From contig DATKAZ010000017.1 of the NCBI GenBank assembly GCA_035514535.1, positions 18,168 through 82,167 of the forward strand: a DNA stretch of 64,000 nt. The letters run 5' to 3'. The translations under genes and the position numbers were made by a program. The notes beneath the pieces were generated by a model. The model was not told where the DNA came from. It worked only from the letters and a program-made list of their open reading frames with translations, and ran no database searches. Of the stretch, positions 46,769 through 57,677 are shown piece after piece. Source of the stretch: XN24 sp035514535 (GTDB lineage: Bacteria; Pseudomonadota; Gammaproteobacteria; Steroidobacterales; XN24). Position 1 is the stretch's first letter. The number at the start of each line of letters is the position of its first letter.

Positions 46769-47929
46769 CTAGAGCCGTCCGGCCAGGTCGCGCAGGCGGA
46801 AGCCGGCCAGCGCCGGGCCGAGCCCGCGGCTCAGCCCCATAACCCGGAAGCGCTCGCCCATCTCGCCGGGCAGCAGCAGGCGCTTGGCCTCCTGCGCGAG
46901 GCGGATGGCCGCGGCATCGCCCGCGCCCGCCTGCAGCATGTGCTCGAGGCCGTTGCCCGCCAGGAACGCGGCCTGCGTGGTGTAGCCCTCGAGCGTGAGG
47001 CCGGCGTCGGTAGCCGCCTCGGCGATCGCCGTGAAATCCACCCACGCGCTGATGTCCTGCAGGCCCGGCCAGAGAAACGGATCGGCGTGGGCGCGATGAC
47101 GGTAGTGGCAGATCAGCGTGCCGTCGACGCGCTCCGCCGCATACAGTTCCCGGCGCGGCAGGCCGTAGTCGATGAGCAGCAGGAGGCCGGCGTCGAGGCA
47201 TGCCGCGAGGCTGCGCACCCAGGCCTGCAGCATGGGACAGAACTCGCCGCTGTAGCCTTCCGGGAACGGTTGGCCGAGTTCAATCTCCAGCGCGTGGACC
47301 ACGCCGGCGAACGCGGGCTCGGGGGCCATGAGCGTCCACTCGAGGCCCGCATCGCCGACGCCCACGCCGAGGCGGCGCGGCTCGCCGTCGCGGATCGTGA
47401 AACGCTCGACGGGCAACGCGTCGGCGACCTCGTTGGCGACGATCACGCCGCGGAATCCGCGCGGCAGGGTGTCATGCCAGCACACGCGCTCGCCGAGCCG
47501 GGCACGCTGGCGGTCGCGCAGCTCCGCGCTCGGCTCGAGCATGTGCCAGCGGAGCCCGTCGCAGGCTTCCGCGAGGGCCGCCTCGGCGAGCGCCCCGCTG
47601 CCGCCGCCGAGCTCGAGGACCTCGCCGCCGCCGATCGCGGCCAGCGCCTCGAGCGCCTGGCGCGCGACGCAGCGCCCGAAGAGCGCGGAGACCTCCGGCG
47701 CGGTGACGAAGTCTCCCGCCGGCCCGAGCTTGGCGGCGCCGCCGCTGTAGTAGCCGAGGCCCGGCGTGTAGAGCGCCATCTCCATGTAGCGACTGAAGCC
47801 AAGCGCGCCGCCGGCACGCCCGATCTCCTCGCGGATGCGTGCCAGCAACGCATCGCTGCGCGCCCGCGCGGCGGCCGTCGGCGCCGGCCGGCGTTCGCCC
47901 GGGGGGCGCTCCGGCCGCGGCGGCGGCAT
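46769..47929 (-). CDS. MidA/NDUFAF7-like SAM-dependent methyltransferase
   Basis: 386-residue protein of the family that methylates complex I arginine in mitochondria. Start FSRYMEMALYTPGLGYYSGG, SAM motif VLELGGGSGALAE, GVIVANEVADALPVERF and LLLIDYGLPRRELY are typical. The bacterial target is unproven. ATG at 47929; a TTG at 47965 would add 12 low-complexity residues. Confidence 0.9.
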   Translation of the reverse strand: MPPPRPERPPGERRPAPTAAARARSDALLARIREEIGRAGGALGFSRYMEMALYTPGLGYYSGGAAKLGPAGDFVTAPEVSALFGRCVARQALEALAAIGGGEVLELGGGSGALAEAALAEACDGLRWHMLEPSAELRDRQRARLGERVCWHDTLPRGFRGVIVANEVADALPVERFTIRDGEPRRLGVGVGDAGLEWTLMAPEPAFAGVVHALEIELGQPFPEGYSGEFCPMLQAWVRSLAACLDAGLLLLIDYGLPRRELYAAERVDGTLICHYRHRAHADPFLWPGLQDISAWVDFTAIAEAATDAGLTLEGYTTQAAFLAGNGLEHMLQAGAGDAAAIRLAQEAKRLLLPGEMGERFRVMGLSRGLGPALAGFRLRDLAGRL

Positions 47930-48006
47930 GGTGTTGGGGGACAGTGGCGGCAAAGTTGGCGACAATGGCGTCGCGCGAGCGGCGACGGATGAGCGGAGAA
48001 TCCTAC

Positions 48007-48768
48007 ATGAGCGGAGATCGGGGCGGCCACTCCCTGGCGGGGCGCACCGTGCTGGTCACGGGCGGCGCGCGGCGCCTCGGCGCGGCGCTCGCCGATGCCT
48101 TTCACGGCGCCGGCGCCAACGTCGTCGTCCATTATCGCGACTCCGCTGCGGATGCCGCGGCACTCGCCGCCGCGCTCGACGCGCGCCGGCCGGGCGCGGC
48201 GGCGCTGCTGCAGGGCGAGCTGCGCGACACCGCCGCGCTGCCCGATCTGGTCGCGCGCGCCGCGGCGAACTTCGACGGGCTGGACATCCTCGTCAACAAC
48301 GCTTCGAGCTTCTATCCCACGCCGGTCGGCGAGATCACGGAAGCCCACTGGGACGAGCTCGTCGGCAGCAACCTGAAGGCGCCGCTGTTCCTCGCGCAGG
48401 CCGCGGTGCCCTGGCTGCAACGCCGTGGCGGGCTGATCATCAACATGGTGGACATCCACGCGCGCCGGCCGCTGGCCCATCACCCGGTCTACTGCGCGGC
48501 GAAAGCGGGCCTGGAGATGCTGACATACGCGCTGGCCAGGGAGCTCGGTCCGCGCGTGCGCGTCAACGGCATCGCCCCCGGCGCGATCCTGTGGCCGGAG
48601 CCGGGCCTAGGCGAGGACGAGAAGGCGGCGACGCTCGCGGGCATTCCGCTCGGTAGGACGGGCTCCCCCGGCGACATCGCCGCCTGCGCGCTCTACCTCG
48701 CGCGCGAGGGCGGCTACATCAACGGCCAGGTTATCGCGGTGGACGGGGGGCGGCACCTCGGCTTCTGA
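48007..48768 (+). CDS. Pteridine reductase (SDR family)
   Basis: 253-residue short-chain dehydrogenase. The coenzyme motif VLVTGGARRLGAALADAF has the Arg-rich TGxxxRxG form of pteridine reductases; NNASSFYPTPVG, the Tyr-x3-Lys pair in VYCAAKAGLEML, and RVNGIAPGAILWPE complete it. It would reduce biopterin or folate and sits just before folK and folB across the repeat. GGAG precedes the ATG at 48007; another ATG at 47989 is open. Confidence 0.9.
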   Translation: MSGDRGGHSLAGRTVLVTGGARRLGAALADAFHGAGANVVVHYRDSAADAAALAAALDARRPGAAALLQGELRDTAALPDLVARAAANFDGLDILVNNASSFYPTPVGEITEAHWDELVGSNLKAPLFLAQAAVPWLQRRGGLIINMVDIHARRPLAHHPVYCAAKAGLEMLTYALARELGPRVRVNGIAPGAILWPEPGLGEDEKAATLAGIPLGRTGSPGDIAACALYLAREGGYINGQVIAVDGGRHLGF

Positions 48769-48784
48769 CTCCGGGGACACCCGC

Positions 48785-48982
48785 CCGCTGGGACCGCGGG
48801 ACCGAACCGTCACATGCTCCCCTCGCTCGGGAAGTCTTATCTCGCTCGGGAAGCATGTGACGTTCCGATCCCGCTGCCTGGTCGACTAAGCAGCGGGATC
48901 GGGACGTCATAGGCCCGTTGAGCGAGATAAAGAATTCCGAGCGAAAGGGGCCTATGACGGTCCGGTCCCGCGGTCCCAGCGG
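48785..48982. repeat. Composite nested hairpin repeat, copy 2
   Basis: 198-bp palindromic structure filling the gap between convergent pteridine reductase and S41 peptidase genes. Outer arms are perfect over 20 bp (CCGCTGGGACCGCGGGACCG at 48785-48804 with its complement at 48963-48982). Inside are a left hairpin (48809-48818 with 48852-48861), a central stem (CGATCCCGCTGC, 48866-48877, with 48890-48901) and a right hairpin (48906-48915 with 48949-48958). Left and right loops carry the same TCGCTCGG and TTATCTCGCTC words in opposite orientations, and the left one is shared with copy 1 near 43342. Confidence 0.85.
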
Positions 48983-50305
48983 TCAGTGCGCGTCGTTCAG
49001 CCGCCAGCGCGGCGGATCGGGCGCGACGTGCTCCGCGGTCGCCTGCAGCTGCAGCGGGCCGGCGGCCTGGGCCGTTGGCGGACAGAAGCCCTGCTCGAGC
49101 CAGTGCACGGCCGCATCGAACGACGCCTCGCCGGCGACGCCGAACGCCACGTCGAGGGTGTCTTCCGCCGGGCAGTCCGCCGGGATGCCGTCGAAGTAGT
49201 CGCCCTCGCCGAGGGCATTGATGGTGCGGAACGAGACCGGACGGAACACCAGTTCACAGAACAGGAAGCCAAACTGCCCCACCGGCTTGCCGAAGGTCTC
49301 GCGGCCGACGGTGGCGGTGGTGACATACGGCTGCATGCCGTTGATCAGCATTTCCGAGGCCGACGCTGTGCCGGGCGTGGTGATGAACACGAGGCGCTCG
49401 AGATCCAGCGCGGACTGGAGCGGCGTCGTGCGGAACAGCACGCTCTCGTCGAGCTCGCTGTTCTTGTCGTTGAACTGGTAACCGGCGAACACGGCGCCCG
49501 GCGCGATGCGGCTGCCGAGCAGGTTGGCGAAATGCTCGAGCACAGCGATGAGGCCGCCGCCGTTGTAGCGCAGGTCCACGATCAGCCGGGTCACGCCGGC
49601 CGCACGCAGCTCTTCGAAGGCGGTATCGAGCGCCGCGATGCTCGGCTCCACGAAATTGCGCAGCACCAGGTAGCCTGCGGGCTCGCCGGCGACAGTGAAG
49701 ACTCTCACCGCGGTGACCGGCGGGATGGTGACGACATCCTTGGCGATCGTCACGCTGAATTCCTGGCCGTCCGGGTTGCGGAAATCCAGCGTCACTTCGT
49801 AGCCGATCTCCGCCGGGCCGAGCGCGGCGGAGAAGCCGCCGGGCGCAGCGAGCACCTCGGCGATCGGCACGCCGTCGACCGCCAGGATGGTGCTGCCGCG
49901 CACCAGCCCCGCGTTATCCGCGGGAGCGCCCTCGAACACGTCGCTGGTGCGCACCGTGGTGCCGTCGATGCTGGAGCGGAACCCCAGCCCGATGAACTGG
50001 CTGGCGCCGAACAGCGCCTCCTCCTCCGCCTGCGTGGTGATGTAGCTGAAGCGGTCGAGGGGCCTGAATCGCAGCGCCTCGAGCAGCGCCTCGGGCGATT
50101 CGAAGTCGCCCGGATCGATCGCCGGCAGTTCCTCGTACCAGAGGTAATATTCCTGCATGGTGTCGTAGAGCGCCTGGTTCTGCAGCGGAATGGCGCACGG
50201 GTCGGGGGCGAGCCCGCTGTCACCACTCCCGCCGCCGCCGCAGGCCGCGAGCACCAGGCCCGCAAGCACGGCCGGCAGGCGCGCGACGCCGCGGAACAGG
50301 TTCAT
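48983..50305 (-). CDS. S41-family C-terminal processing peptidase, lipoprotein
   Basis: 440-residue exported protease. Lipoprotein signal (LVLAACGGG). A PDZ domain (FIGLGFRSSI ... DNAGLVRGSTILAVDGVPI), then the S41 catalytic part with LIVDLRYNGGG, the nucleophile Ser in TPGTASASEMLING and the base Lys in TFGKPVGQ. Substrate unknown. ATG at 50305 overlaps the folK stop by 4 bp, so it is coupled to folK. Confidence 0.9.
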   Translation of the reverse strand: MNLFRGVARLPAVLAGLVLAACGGGGSGDSGLAPDPCAIPLQNQALYDTMQEYYLWYEELPAIDPGDFESPEALLEALRFRPLDRFSYITTQAEEEALFGASQFIGLGFRSSIDGTTVRTSDVFEGAPADNAGLVRGSTILAVDGVPIAEVLAAPGGFSAALGPAEIGYEVTLDFRNPDGQEFSVTIAKDVVTIPPVTAVRVFTVAGEPAGYLVLRNFVEPSIAALDTAFEELRAAGVTRLIVDLRYNGGGLIAVLEHFANLLGSRIAPGAVFAGYQFNDKNSELDESVLFRTTPLQSALDLERLVFITTPGTASASEMLINGMQPYVTTATVGRETFGKPVGQFGFLFCELVFRPVSFRTINALGEGDYFDGIPADCPAEDTLDVAFGVAGEASFDAAVHWLEQGFCPPTAQAAGPLQLQATAEHVAPDPPRWRLNDAH

Positions 50306-50808
50306 GGCGCCACCTCCGCGGCAAAATCCGCATCCACCCGGTGCAGCGGGTGGCGCGTGTCGTCGAACTCGTCCCACAGGGCGGCGAAGCTGCGACCCAG
50401 CGACGGGTGGAGCCGCTCCCCGGCGAGGTCCGCCAGCGGCTTCAGGACGAACGGGTAGCGCGTGATCTCGGCGCGCGGCAGCTGCAGCCCGTCGGCCTCG
50501 AGCACGAGGTCGCCGTACAGCAGCAGGTCGAGGTCGAGCGTGCGCGGCGCCAGGCGGGACTCGGCGCGCGTCCGGCCGTTGGCCGCCTCGATCGCCGCAA
50601 GCGTTTCGGCCACCGCCGCTACGGGCTCGTCGGTGTCAAACGAGACCACCATGTTGAGGAAATCGTCGCCGTCGAAGCCGACGGGGCTGTTCCGATAGAC
50701 CGGCGACAGGCGGAGGATGCCGAAATGCGCGGCGAGGGCCACGAGGCCGGCCGCCAGGTGGCGCCGAGGCTCGACGTTGCTACCGGCGCCAACGAAGACT
50801 TCAGGCAT
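50302..50808 (-). CDS. folK: 2-amino-4-hydroxy-6-hydroxymethyldihydropteridine diphosphokinase
   Basis: 168-residue enzyme of folate synthesis. Motifs VFVGAGSNVEPRRHL, FLNMVVSFDT, and the signature APRTLDLDLLLYGD are present. The ATG at 50808 overlaps the folB stop by 8 bp; upstream open frame to 50850 is not needed. Confidence 0.95.
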   Translation of the reverse strand: MPEVFVGAGSNVEPRRHLAAGLVALAAHFGILRLSPVYRNSPVGFDGDDFLNMVVSFDTDEPVAAVAETLAAIEAANGRTRAESRLAPRTLDLDLLLYGDLVLEADGLQLPRAEITRYPFVLKPLADLAGERLHPSLGRSFAALWDEFDDTRHPLHRVDADFAAEVAP

Positions 50809-51166
50809 GGAAGTCTGCCGAGGTGCGTTCGATGCTGACGCCCACGTCACGCGCGCCCCGGATGGCGCCGGGCTTGTTGAGCGTCACCTTGACGCGGCTG
50901 ACGTCGAACTCCGTCACCACGATGGCCGCGATCCGCTCGGCCAGGGTCTCCACCAGCTGGAAGCTGGCGCCCTCGACGAACTCGATGAGGCGCTTGGCCA
51001 CCGCCTTGTAGTTGAGCGTGTCCTCGATACTGTCGGAGGCCGCGGCACGGCGGATGTCCGTCGCGATCTCCAGGTTGATGCTGACGGTCTGGCGAATGCG
51101 GCGCTCCCACTCGTAGATCCCGATGACGGTCTCCACGCGGAGGTCGTTGAGAAATATCGTGTCCAC
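50801..51166 (-). CDS. folB: Dihydroneopterin aldolase
   Basis: 121-residue enzyme of folate synthesis (also epimerase in some bacteria). MDTIFLNDLRVETVIGIYEW, the catalytic-region SIEDTLNYKAVAKRL and VKVTLNKPGAIRGARDVGV are characteristic. Starts with GTG. 8 nt after tsaD; plsY, which lies between folB and tsaD in Pseudomonas, is absent. Confidence 0.95.
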   Translation of the reverse strand: MDTIFLNDLRVETVIGIYEWERRIRQTVSINLEIATDIRRAAASDSIEDTLNYKAVAKRLIEFVEGASFQLVETLAERIAAIVVTEFDVSRVKVTLNKPGAIRGARDVGVSIERTSADFHA

Positions 51167-51174
51167 GTTCGTCC

Positions 51175-52230
51175 TCAGTTCGCCGGTGCGCTTCCGGCCG
51201 TCTCAACGCCGCCGGCTTGCGGGGGGCGCAGGGTTTCCAGGTCCCAGCGGGCGCGCGCCTCGATGGCAGGCCCGGCCGCCTCGCCCGCAGCCAGGCGCAA
51301 CATGCCAGCGTAGGCAATCATCGCACCATTATCGGTGCAGAACTCCAGCCGCGGGTAGAACACCTCGGCGCCGGCCTCGCGGGCTGCCGCGGCGAGGCGC
51401 GTGCGCAGGCGGCGATTGGCGCCGACGCCCCCCGCGACGACGAGGCGCGGGATGCCCGTCTCGCTCACCGCCCGCAGGCTCTTGCCGACCAGCGTATCGA
51501 CGATCGCCTCCTGGAACTCCCACGCGACGTCTGCCCTGCCCTGTTCGTCGAGCGGCATGTCGCGAATGCCGGTGATCACGGCGGTCTTGAGGCCGCTGAA
51601 GCTGAAGTCGAGTCCCGGCCGGTTGAGCATCGGGCGCGGCAGGCGCAGCGCCCCGGGGCCGCCGCGTTCCGCGAGGCGCGCGAGGGCGGGCCCGCCCGGG
51701 TAGCCGAGGCCCAGCACCTTGGCCGTCTTGTCGAAGGCCTCGCCGGCGGCATCGTCGAGGGTCTCGCCCAGGACGCGGTAACGGCCGAGCCCCGCGACCT
51801 CCACCAGCATGCTGTGCCCGCCGGAGACGAGCAGCGCGATGAACGGGAAGCCGGGCGCCGGATCCTCGAGCATCGGCGCAAGCAGGTGGCCTTCCATGTG
51901 GTGCACCCCCACGGCCGGCACACCCCACGACCAAGCGAGGCTGCGTCCCACGCAGGCGCCGACGAGCAGCGCCCCGATCAGCCCCGGGCCCGCCGTGTAG
52001 GCCACCCCGCCGAGTTCCGCGGGCGCCGTCCCGGCATCCGCAAGTACCTGTCTGACAAGGGGAAGAAGCTTGCGCACGTGGTCGCGCGAGGCGAGCTCGG
52101 GCACCACGCCGCCGAACTCGGCATGCAGCTGCACCTGGCTGTAGAGGGCGTGCGCGAGCAGGCCCCGGCGCGCATCGAACACCGCCACGCCGGTCTCGTC
52201 ACAAGACGTTTCGATCCCCAGAACCCGCAC
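51175..52230 (-). CDS. tsaD: tRNA N6-threonylcarbamoyladenosine synthase subunit TsaD
   Basis: Transfers the threonylcarbamoyl group to A37 of ANN-reading tRNAs, with TsaB/E. 351 residues. VLGIETSCDETGVAVFD, the metal-binding VGVHHMEGHLLAPML, LLVSGGHSMLVEV, GLDFSFSGLKTAV and LVVAGGVGANRRLR are intact. GTG start at 52230 with GGGG upstream. Divergent from rpsU, the conserved arrangement. Confidence 0.96.
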   Translation of the reverse strand: MRVLGIETSCDETGVAVFDARRGLLAHALYSQVQLHAEFGGVVPELASRDHVRKLLPLVRQVLADAGTAPAELGGVAYTAGPGLIGALLVGACVGRSLAWSWGVPAVGVHHMEGHLLAPMLEDPAPGFPFIALLVSGGHSMLVEVAGLGRYRVLGETLDDAAGEAFDKTAKVLGLGYPGGPALARLAERGGPGALRLPRPMLNRPGLDFSFSGLKTAVITGIRDMPLDEQGRADVAWEFQEAIVDTLVGKSLRAVSETGIPRLVVAGGVGANRRLRTRLAAAAREAGAEVFYPRLEFCTDNGAMIAYAGMLRLAAGEAAGPAIEARARWDLETLRPPQAGGVETAGSAPAN

Positions 52231-52346
52231 TGTTTTTCCCCTTGTGCCTACTGGCTTTCGGCCCCCGAGGCCGCTAGAATGGTCGGTCTTTACCCGGCCA
52301 GTACCAGCGGTCGGGCCAAGCCCAAACGTGAGGACGGTGAGCTTTA

Positions 52347-52562
52347 ATGCCTGGTGTACGCGTACGCGAAAACGAATATTTTGACGCCGCACTGCGGCGC
52401 TTCAAGCGAGCCTGCGAAAAGGCCGGCGTCCTGACCGAGCTTCGTCGCAGGGAGTTTTACGAGAAGCCGACCCAGGAGCGCAAGCGCAAGAAGGCTGCGG
52501 CCGTGAAGCGTCACGCCAAGCGGATGCAGCGCGACCAGACGCGGCGCAAGCGGTTATTCTGA
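52347..52562 (+). CDS. rpsU: Ribosomal protein bS21
   Basis: 71-residue small-subunit protein: MPGVRVRENEYFDAALRRFK, REFYEKPTQERKRKKAAAV and the basic tail are typical. First gene of the rpsU-yqeY-dnaG-rpoD macromolecular-synthesis cluster; a TAGAAT (-10-like, 52275-52280) lies in the gap from tsaD. Confidence 0.97.
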   Translation: MPGVRVRENEYFDAALRRFKRACEKAGVLTELRRREFYEKPTQERKRKKAAAVKRHAKRMQRDQTRRKRLF

Positions 52563-52603
52563 ACTCGCCCGCCAGGCCGCCCGTTCCGGGCCCCTCTGCA
52601 ACA

Positions 52604-53050
52604 ATGTCCGTCAAGTCCCGCCTCAAGGATGACATGAAACAGGCCATGCGCTCCGGCGACAAGGCCCGTCTCGGCGTCATCCGCATGGCGCTCGCCGCCA
52701 TCCAGCAGCGCGAAGTGGACGAGCGGATCGAGCTCGACGAAGCCGCGTTGCTGGGCGTCATCGAGAAAATGATCAAGCAACGCCGCGAATCCGTCGAGCA
52801 GTATCGCGCGGGCAAGCGCGAGGATCTCGCCTCGAAGGAAGCCGCGGAGATCGAGGTCCTGTCAGGCTACCTGCCCGAGCCTCTCGGCGAGGACGAGCTG
52901 GCGGCGATGATCGAGGCCGCGATCGAAGAGACCGGCGCCGCCTCGATGAAGGACATGGGTCGCGTGATGGCGCAGTTGCGCGCCCGGGCGCAGGGTCGCG
53001 CCGACATGGCCGTGCTGAGCGCCAGGGTCAAGGCACGGCTCGGCGGCTGA
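52604..53050 (+). CDS. yqeY: GatB/YqeY domain protein
   Basis: 148-residue protein related to the tail of tRNA amidotransferase subunit GatB. SRLKDDMKQAMRSGDKARLG, RRESVEQYRAGKREDLASKE and the final MKDMGRVMAQLRARAQGRAD are typical. Function not settled. Between rpsU and dnaG as usual. Confidence 0.94.
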   Translation: MSVKSRLKDDMKQAMRSGDKARLGVIRMALAAIQQREVDERIELDEAALLGVIEKMIKQRRESVEQYRAGKREDLASKEAAEIEVLSGYLPEPLGEDELAAMIEAAIEETGAASMKDMGRVMAQLRARAQGRADMAVLSARVKARLGG

Positions 53051-53157
53051 CGCCGCCCGGACTGGATTTTCTCCACGGTTGAGCTATTTATACCGGGTGC
53101 CTGCCAGCGCCCAGCCATGTTCCAGCCGCCCTCCCCCATGACGGATTCCGCCAGCTG

Positions 53158-54909
53158 ATGGGCCTGATTCCCGCCAGTTTCATCGACGAGTTGATGGGCC
53201 GCACGGACATCGTGGAGGTCATCAATACGCGCGTGCCGCTGAAGAAGGCGGGGCGCGAGTACAAGGCCTGCTGCCCGTTTCACGGCGAGAAGACGGCGTC
53301 GTTCACGGTCAGCCCGACGAAGCAGTTCTATCACTGCTTCGGCTGCGGCGCGCACGGTACGGCGCTGGGCTTCCTGATGGACTACGAGCATTTGAGCTTC
53401 CCCGACGCGGTCGAGGAGCTCGCCTCCCTCGCGGGGCTCGAGGTGCCGCGCGAACAGGTCGGCGGCGCCCACCGCCGCCCGGACCTGTACGGCACGCTCG
53501 AGGCGGCCGCCGGTTATTACCGCGAGCAGCTCAAGCGACACTCCGAGGCGATCGACTACCTGAAGGCGCGCGGCGTCAGCGGTGCGACGGCCGCCACCTT
53601 TTCCATCGGCTACGCGCCGGGAGCCTGGGACGGATTGCTGAAGCGCTACGGCACGGACGAGGCTGCCGTGCAGCGCCTCGCCGCGGCGGGGCTGGTCATC
53701 GAGCGCGACCAGGGCGGGTTCTACGACCGCTTCCGCGGCCGCGTGATGTTCCCCATTCGCGACGCACGCGGCCGGGTGATCGCGTTCGGCGGACGCGTGC
53801 TCGGCGCCGACGAGCCGAAGTACATGAACTCGCCGGAGACGACGCTGTTCCACAAGGGCCGCGAGCTGTACGGCCTGTACGAGGCGCGCCAGGCGGCGAG
53901 GAACATTCCTCGCCTGCTCGTCGTCGAAGGTTACATGGACGTCGTCGGCCTGCACGAGGCGGGTGTGACCTGGGCCGTCGCGACGCTCGGCACCGCGACG
54001 ACGCCGGAGCACCTCGAGCGCCTGTTCCGCGTCACCGAGGAAGTCGTATTTTGTTTCGACGGCGATCGCGCCGGGCGCCAGGCGGCGTGGCGCGCGCTGG
54101 AAAATGCCCTGCCGACCCTGCGCGAGGGGCGGCAGATCCGCTTCCTGTTCCTGCCGGAAGGCGAGGATCCCGATTCGCTGGTGCGCGCCGAAGGCGCCGC
54201 GGACTTCACGGCCAGGCTGCAGGATGCCCTGCCCCTGTCGGAGTACCTGCACGACGAGCTCGCGTCGCAGGTCGACATGAGCAGTCTCGACGGTCGCGCC
54301 CGGCTCGCGGAACTGGCCAAGCCGCTGGTCGCGCGCGTGCCGGACGGCGTGTTTCGCGCGCTGCTCGTGCGCCGGGTCGCCACGGCGGTCGGCATGGACG
54401 AGGCGGGCTACGCGCGCTTCGTCGACGCGGCGGTACTGACCGCGCCGCGCGCCGCCGCCCGGGCCGCGAAGCCGCGCCCGCGCGCACCGGGGCGCGGCAG
54501 CGTGGTGCGCCGGGCGATCGCGCTGGTGGTGCATTTTCCGGGCAAGGCCGCCGCGGCGCGCCTGCCGGCGGGCATCGCGGAACTGGATCGACCCGGCATC
54601 GATGTCTTGGCGGCGCTGCTTGAAGATGTGGCGCAGCGCCCCCATCTCACGACGGGTGGGCTGCTGGAGCGGTGGCGGGAACACCCCGCCTGGCCGCACC
54701 TGCAGAAGCTCGCCACGGCCGAGATGATCGCCACGGAGGACGTGGCCCTCGCGGAACTCCAGGACTGCCTCGACCGGCTCGAGGAGGAGTGGGTGCGCCA
54801 TCGCCACGAGGAACTGATCTCCCATGCAGGCCCGCTGAGCCCGGAGCAGCGCGCCGAGCTGAGGTCACTCGATGCCCGCCTGGCGCGGCGTCCTGCGACC
54901 GGCGCGTGA
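53158..54909 (+). CDS. dnaG: DNA primase
   Basis: Makes RNA primers for replication. 583 residues. Zinc ribbon CCPFHGEKTASFTVSPTKQF ... CFGCG at residues ~39-65, then the TOPRIM polymerase core (LLVVEGYMDVVGLHEAG, VVFCFDGDRAGRQAA) and a helical C-terminal domain for DnaB binding. Complete. There is no clear ribosome-binding site before the ATG. Confidence 0.96.
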   Translation: MGLIPASFIDELMGRTDIVEVINTRVPLKKAGREYKACCPFHGEKTASFTVSPTKQFYHCFGCGAHGTALGFLMDYEHLSFPDAVEELASLAGLEVPREQVGGAHRRPDLYGTLEAAAGYYREQLKRHSEAIDYLKARGVSGATAATFSIGYAPGAWDGLLKRYGTDEAAVQRLAAAGLVIERDQGGFYDRFRGRVMFPIRDARGRVIAFGGRVLGADEPKYMNSPETTLFHKGRELYGLYEARQAARNIPRLLVVEGYMDVVGLHEAGVTWAVATLGTATTPEHLERLFRVTEEVVFCFDGDRAGRQAAWRALENALPTLREGRQIRFLFLPEGEDPDSLVRAEGAADFTARLQDALPLSEYLHDELASQVDMSSLDGRARLAELAKPLVARVPDGVFRALLVRRVATAVGMDEAGYARFVDAAVLTAPRAAARAAKPRPRAPGRGSVVRRAIALVVHFPGKAAAARLPAGIAELDRPGIDVLAALLEDVAQRPHLTTGGLLERWREHPAWPHLQKLATAEMIATEDVALAELQDCLDRLEEEWVRHRHEELISHAGPLSPEQRAELRSLDARLARRPATGA

Positions 54910-54918
54910 ACTCGCGCA

Positions 54919-54946
54919 TCGAAATACTGGTCCATGGTGCTATACT
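54919..54946 (+). promoter_or_regulatory. Candidate promoter before rpoD
   Basis: -35 TCGAAA (54919-54924) and -10 TATACT (54941-54946), 16-nt spacing, 39 nt before the rpoD GTG. The -10 matches consensus at 5 of 6 positions and the -35 at 4 of 6. Would give rpoD its own transcript besides the rpsU operon. Confidence 0.5.
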
Positions 54947-54984
54947 GTGGGATTCGATTTTTAACCGGCACGAGGGCACTCTGA

Positions 54985-56862
<1,878 letters not shown>

Positions 56863-56881
56863 GCAAGAACTGCGGCTTCAG

Positions 56882-57355
56882 CTATCCGCCATACATGGCG
56901 GGCAACTCCGACACACCGCCGGCCGCCAGGAAGGGGTTCACGGCGCGGACGCTGCCGTAGTGGCGCCCGTGCTGGAAATCTTCCGACAGGATCTCGCCGA
57001 GGCCGTTGACCTCGGCGCACGCCCACAGGTTGGCGTCGAACCACGGCAGACCATAAGTCGCCGCACCCCTGATCGCCGTCAGCAGGGTCTCCCGGTTCGG
57101 GTAGAGCACCGGGAGCTGGCCCATCAGGGACTCCGCCTCCAGCCACGCGTCGGAATACGCGAGCAGCGGGGCGCCGTCGAAGTCTTTCTGCGGCCGGGTC
57201 ACGGCGGCCACGAACTCGATGACGCACTGGTGGGCAATGAACAATCGCTCCCCGCCGATCCCGTCGCGCAGCAACGCCGTCGCGATCCGTTGCTTCAGGG
57301 GATCGCGTGGATCGACGCGATAAACAAGTACGTTGGTGTCAACCAGGATTGCCAC
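56882..57355 (-). CDS. VapC-like PIN-domain toxin
   Basis: 157-residue PIN nuclease. The acidic residues are in LVDTNVLVYRVDPRD (Asp6), IAHQCVIEFVAAVTRP (Glu), and WFDANLWACAE (Asp). RNA cleavage, usually of tRNA or rRNA, is the family activity. Begins with GTG and overlaps the AbrB-type antitoxin by 17 bp, forming a type II toxin-antitoxin pair just downstream of rpoD. Confidence 0.87.
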   Translation of the reverse strand: MAILVDTNVLVYRVDPRDPLKQRIATALLRDGIGGERLFIAHQCVIEFVAAVTRPQKDFDGAPLLAYSDAWLEAESLMGQLPVLYPNRETLLTAIRGAATYGLPWFDANLWACAEVNGLGEILSEDFQHGRHYGSVRAVNPFLAAGGVSELPAMYGG

Positions 57356-57632
57356 GGGTATACAGCTCTTCCCGCGTCCAGCCCCGGTCCGCCGCAGGCG
57401 TTGCCGGCAGATTCATGCCGGCCTCGCGCGCGCGCTGGCGGGCCGTGGCCTCGTCGAACAGCCGCAATCGTTCGGCGACGCTGAGGCCAGCGGCGCCGCG
57501 TTGCGACGCCGTGACCACCCGAAGCCCTTCCGCCGTGGCGACGAAGTCGATGTCGTCGCCCGGCTTGATGGCGCACTGCTCCGCGATGCGCTTGGGGATG
57601 GTGACCTGAAGCTTGGAGGTGACCTTTGACAT
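57339..57632 (-). CDS. AbrB/MazE-type antitoxin
   Basis: 97-residue protein with the SpoVT-AbrB beta-hairpin (VTSKLQVTIPKRIAEQCAIK, PGDDIDFVATAEGLRVV) and a long C-terminal toxin-binding segment (LRLFDEATARQRAREAG). Overlaps the PIN toxin by 17 bp. It likely binds its own promoter. Confidence 0.87.
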   Translation of the reverse strand: MSKVTSKLQVTIPKRIAEQCAIKPGDDIDFVATAEGLRVVTASQRGAAGLSVAERLRLFDEATARQRAREAGMNLPATPAADRGWTREELYTRGNPG

Positions 57633-57677
57633 GTTCCTTACTTTAGCAAGGACGATTTCCTTGTCAACCCTTTTTCC

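Noticed and set aside
43301..48982. CRISPR array suspected from repeated intergenic words
   Set aside because: The repeats are inverted, few and without regularly spaced unique spacers; no cas genes are near.
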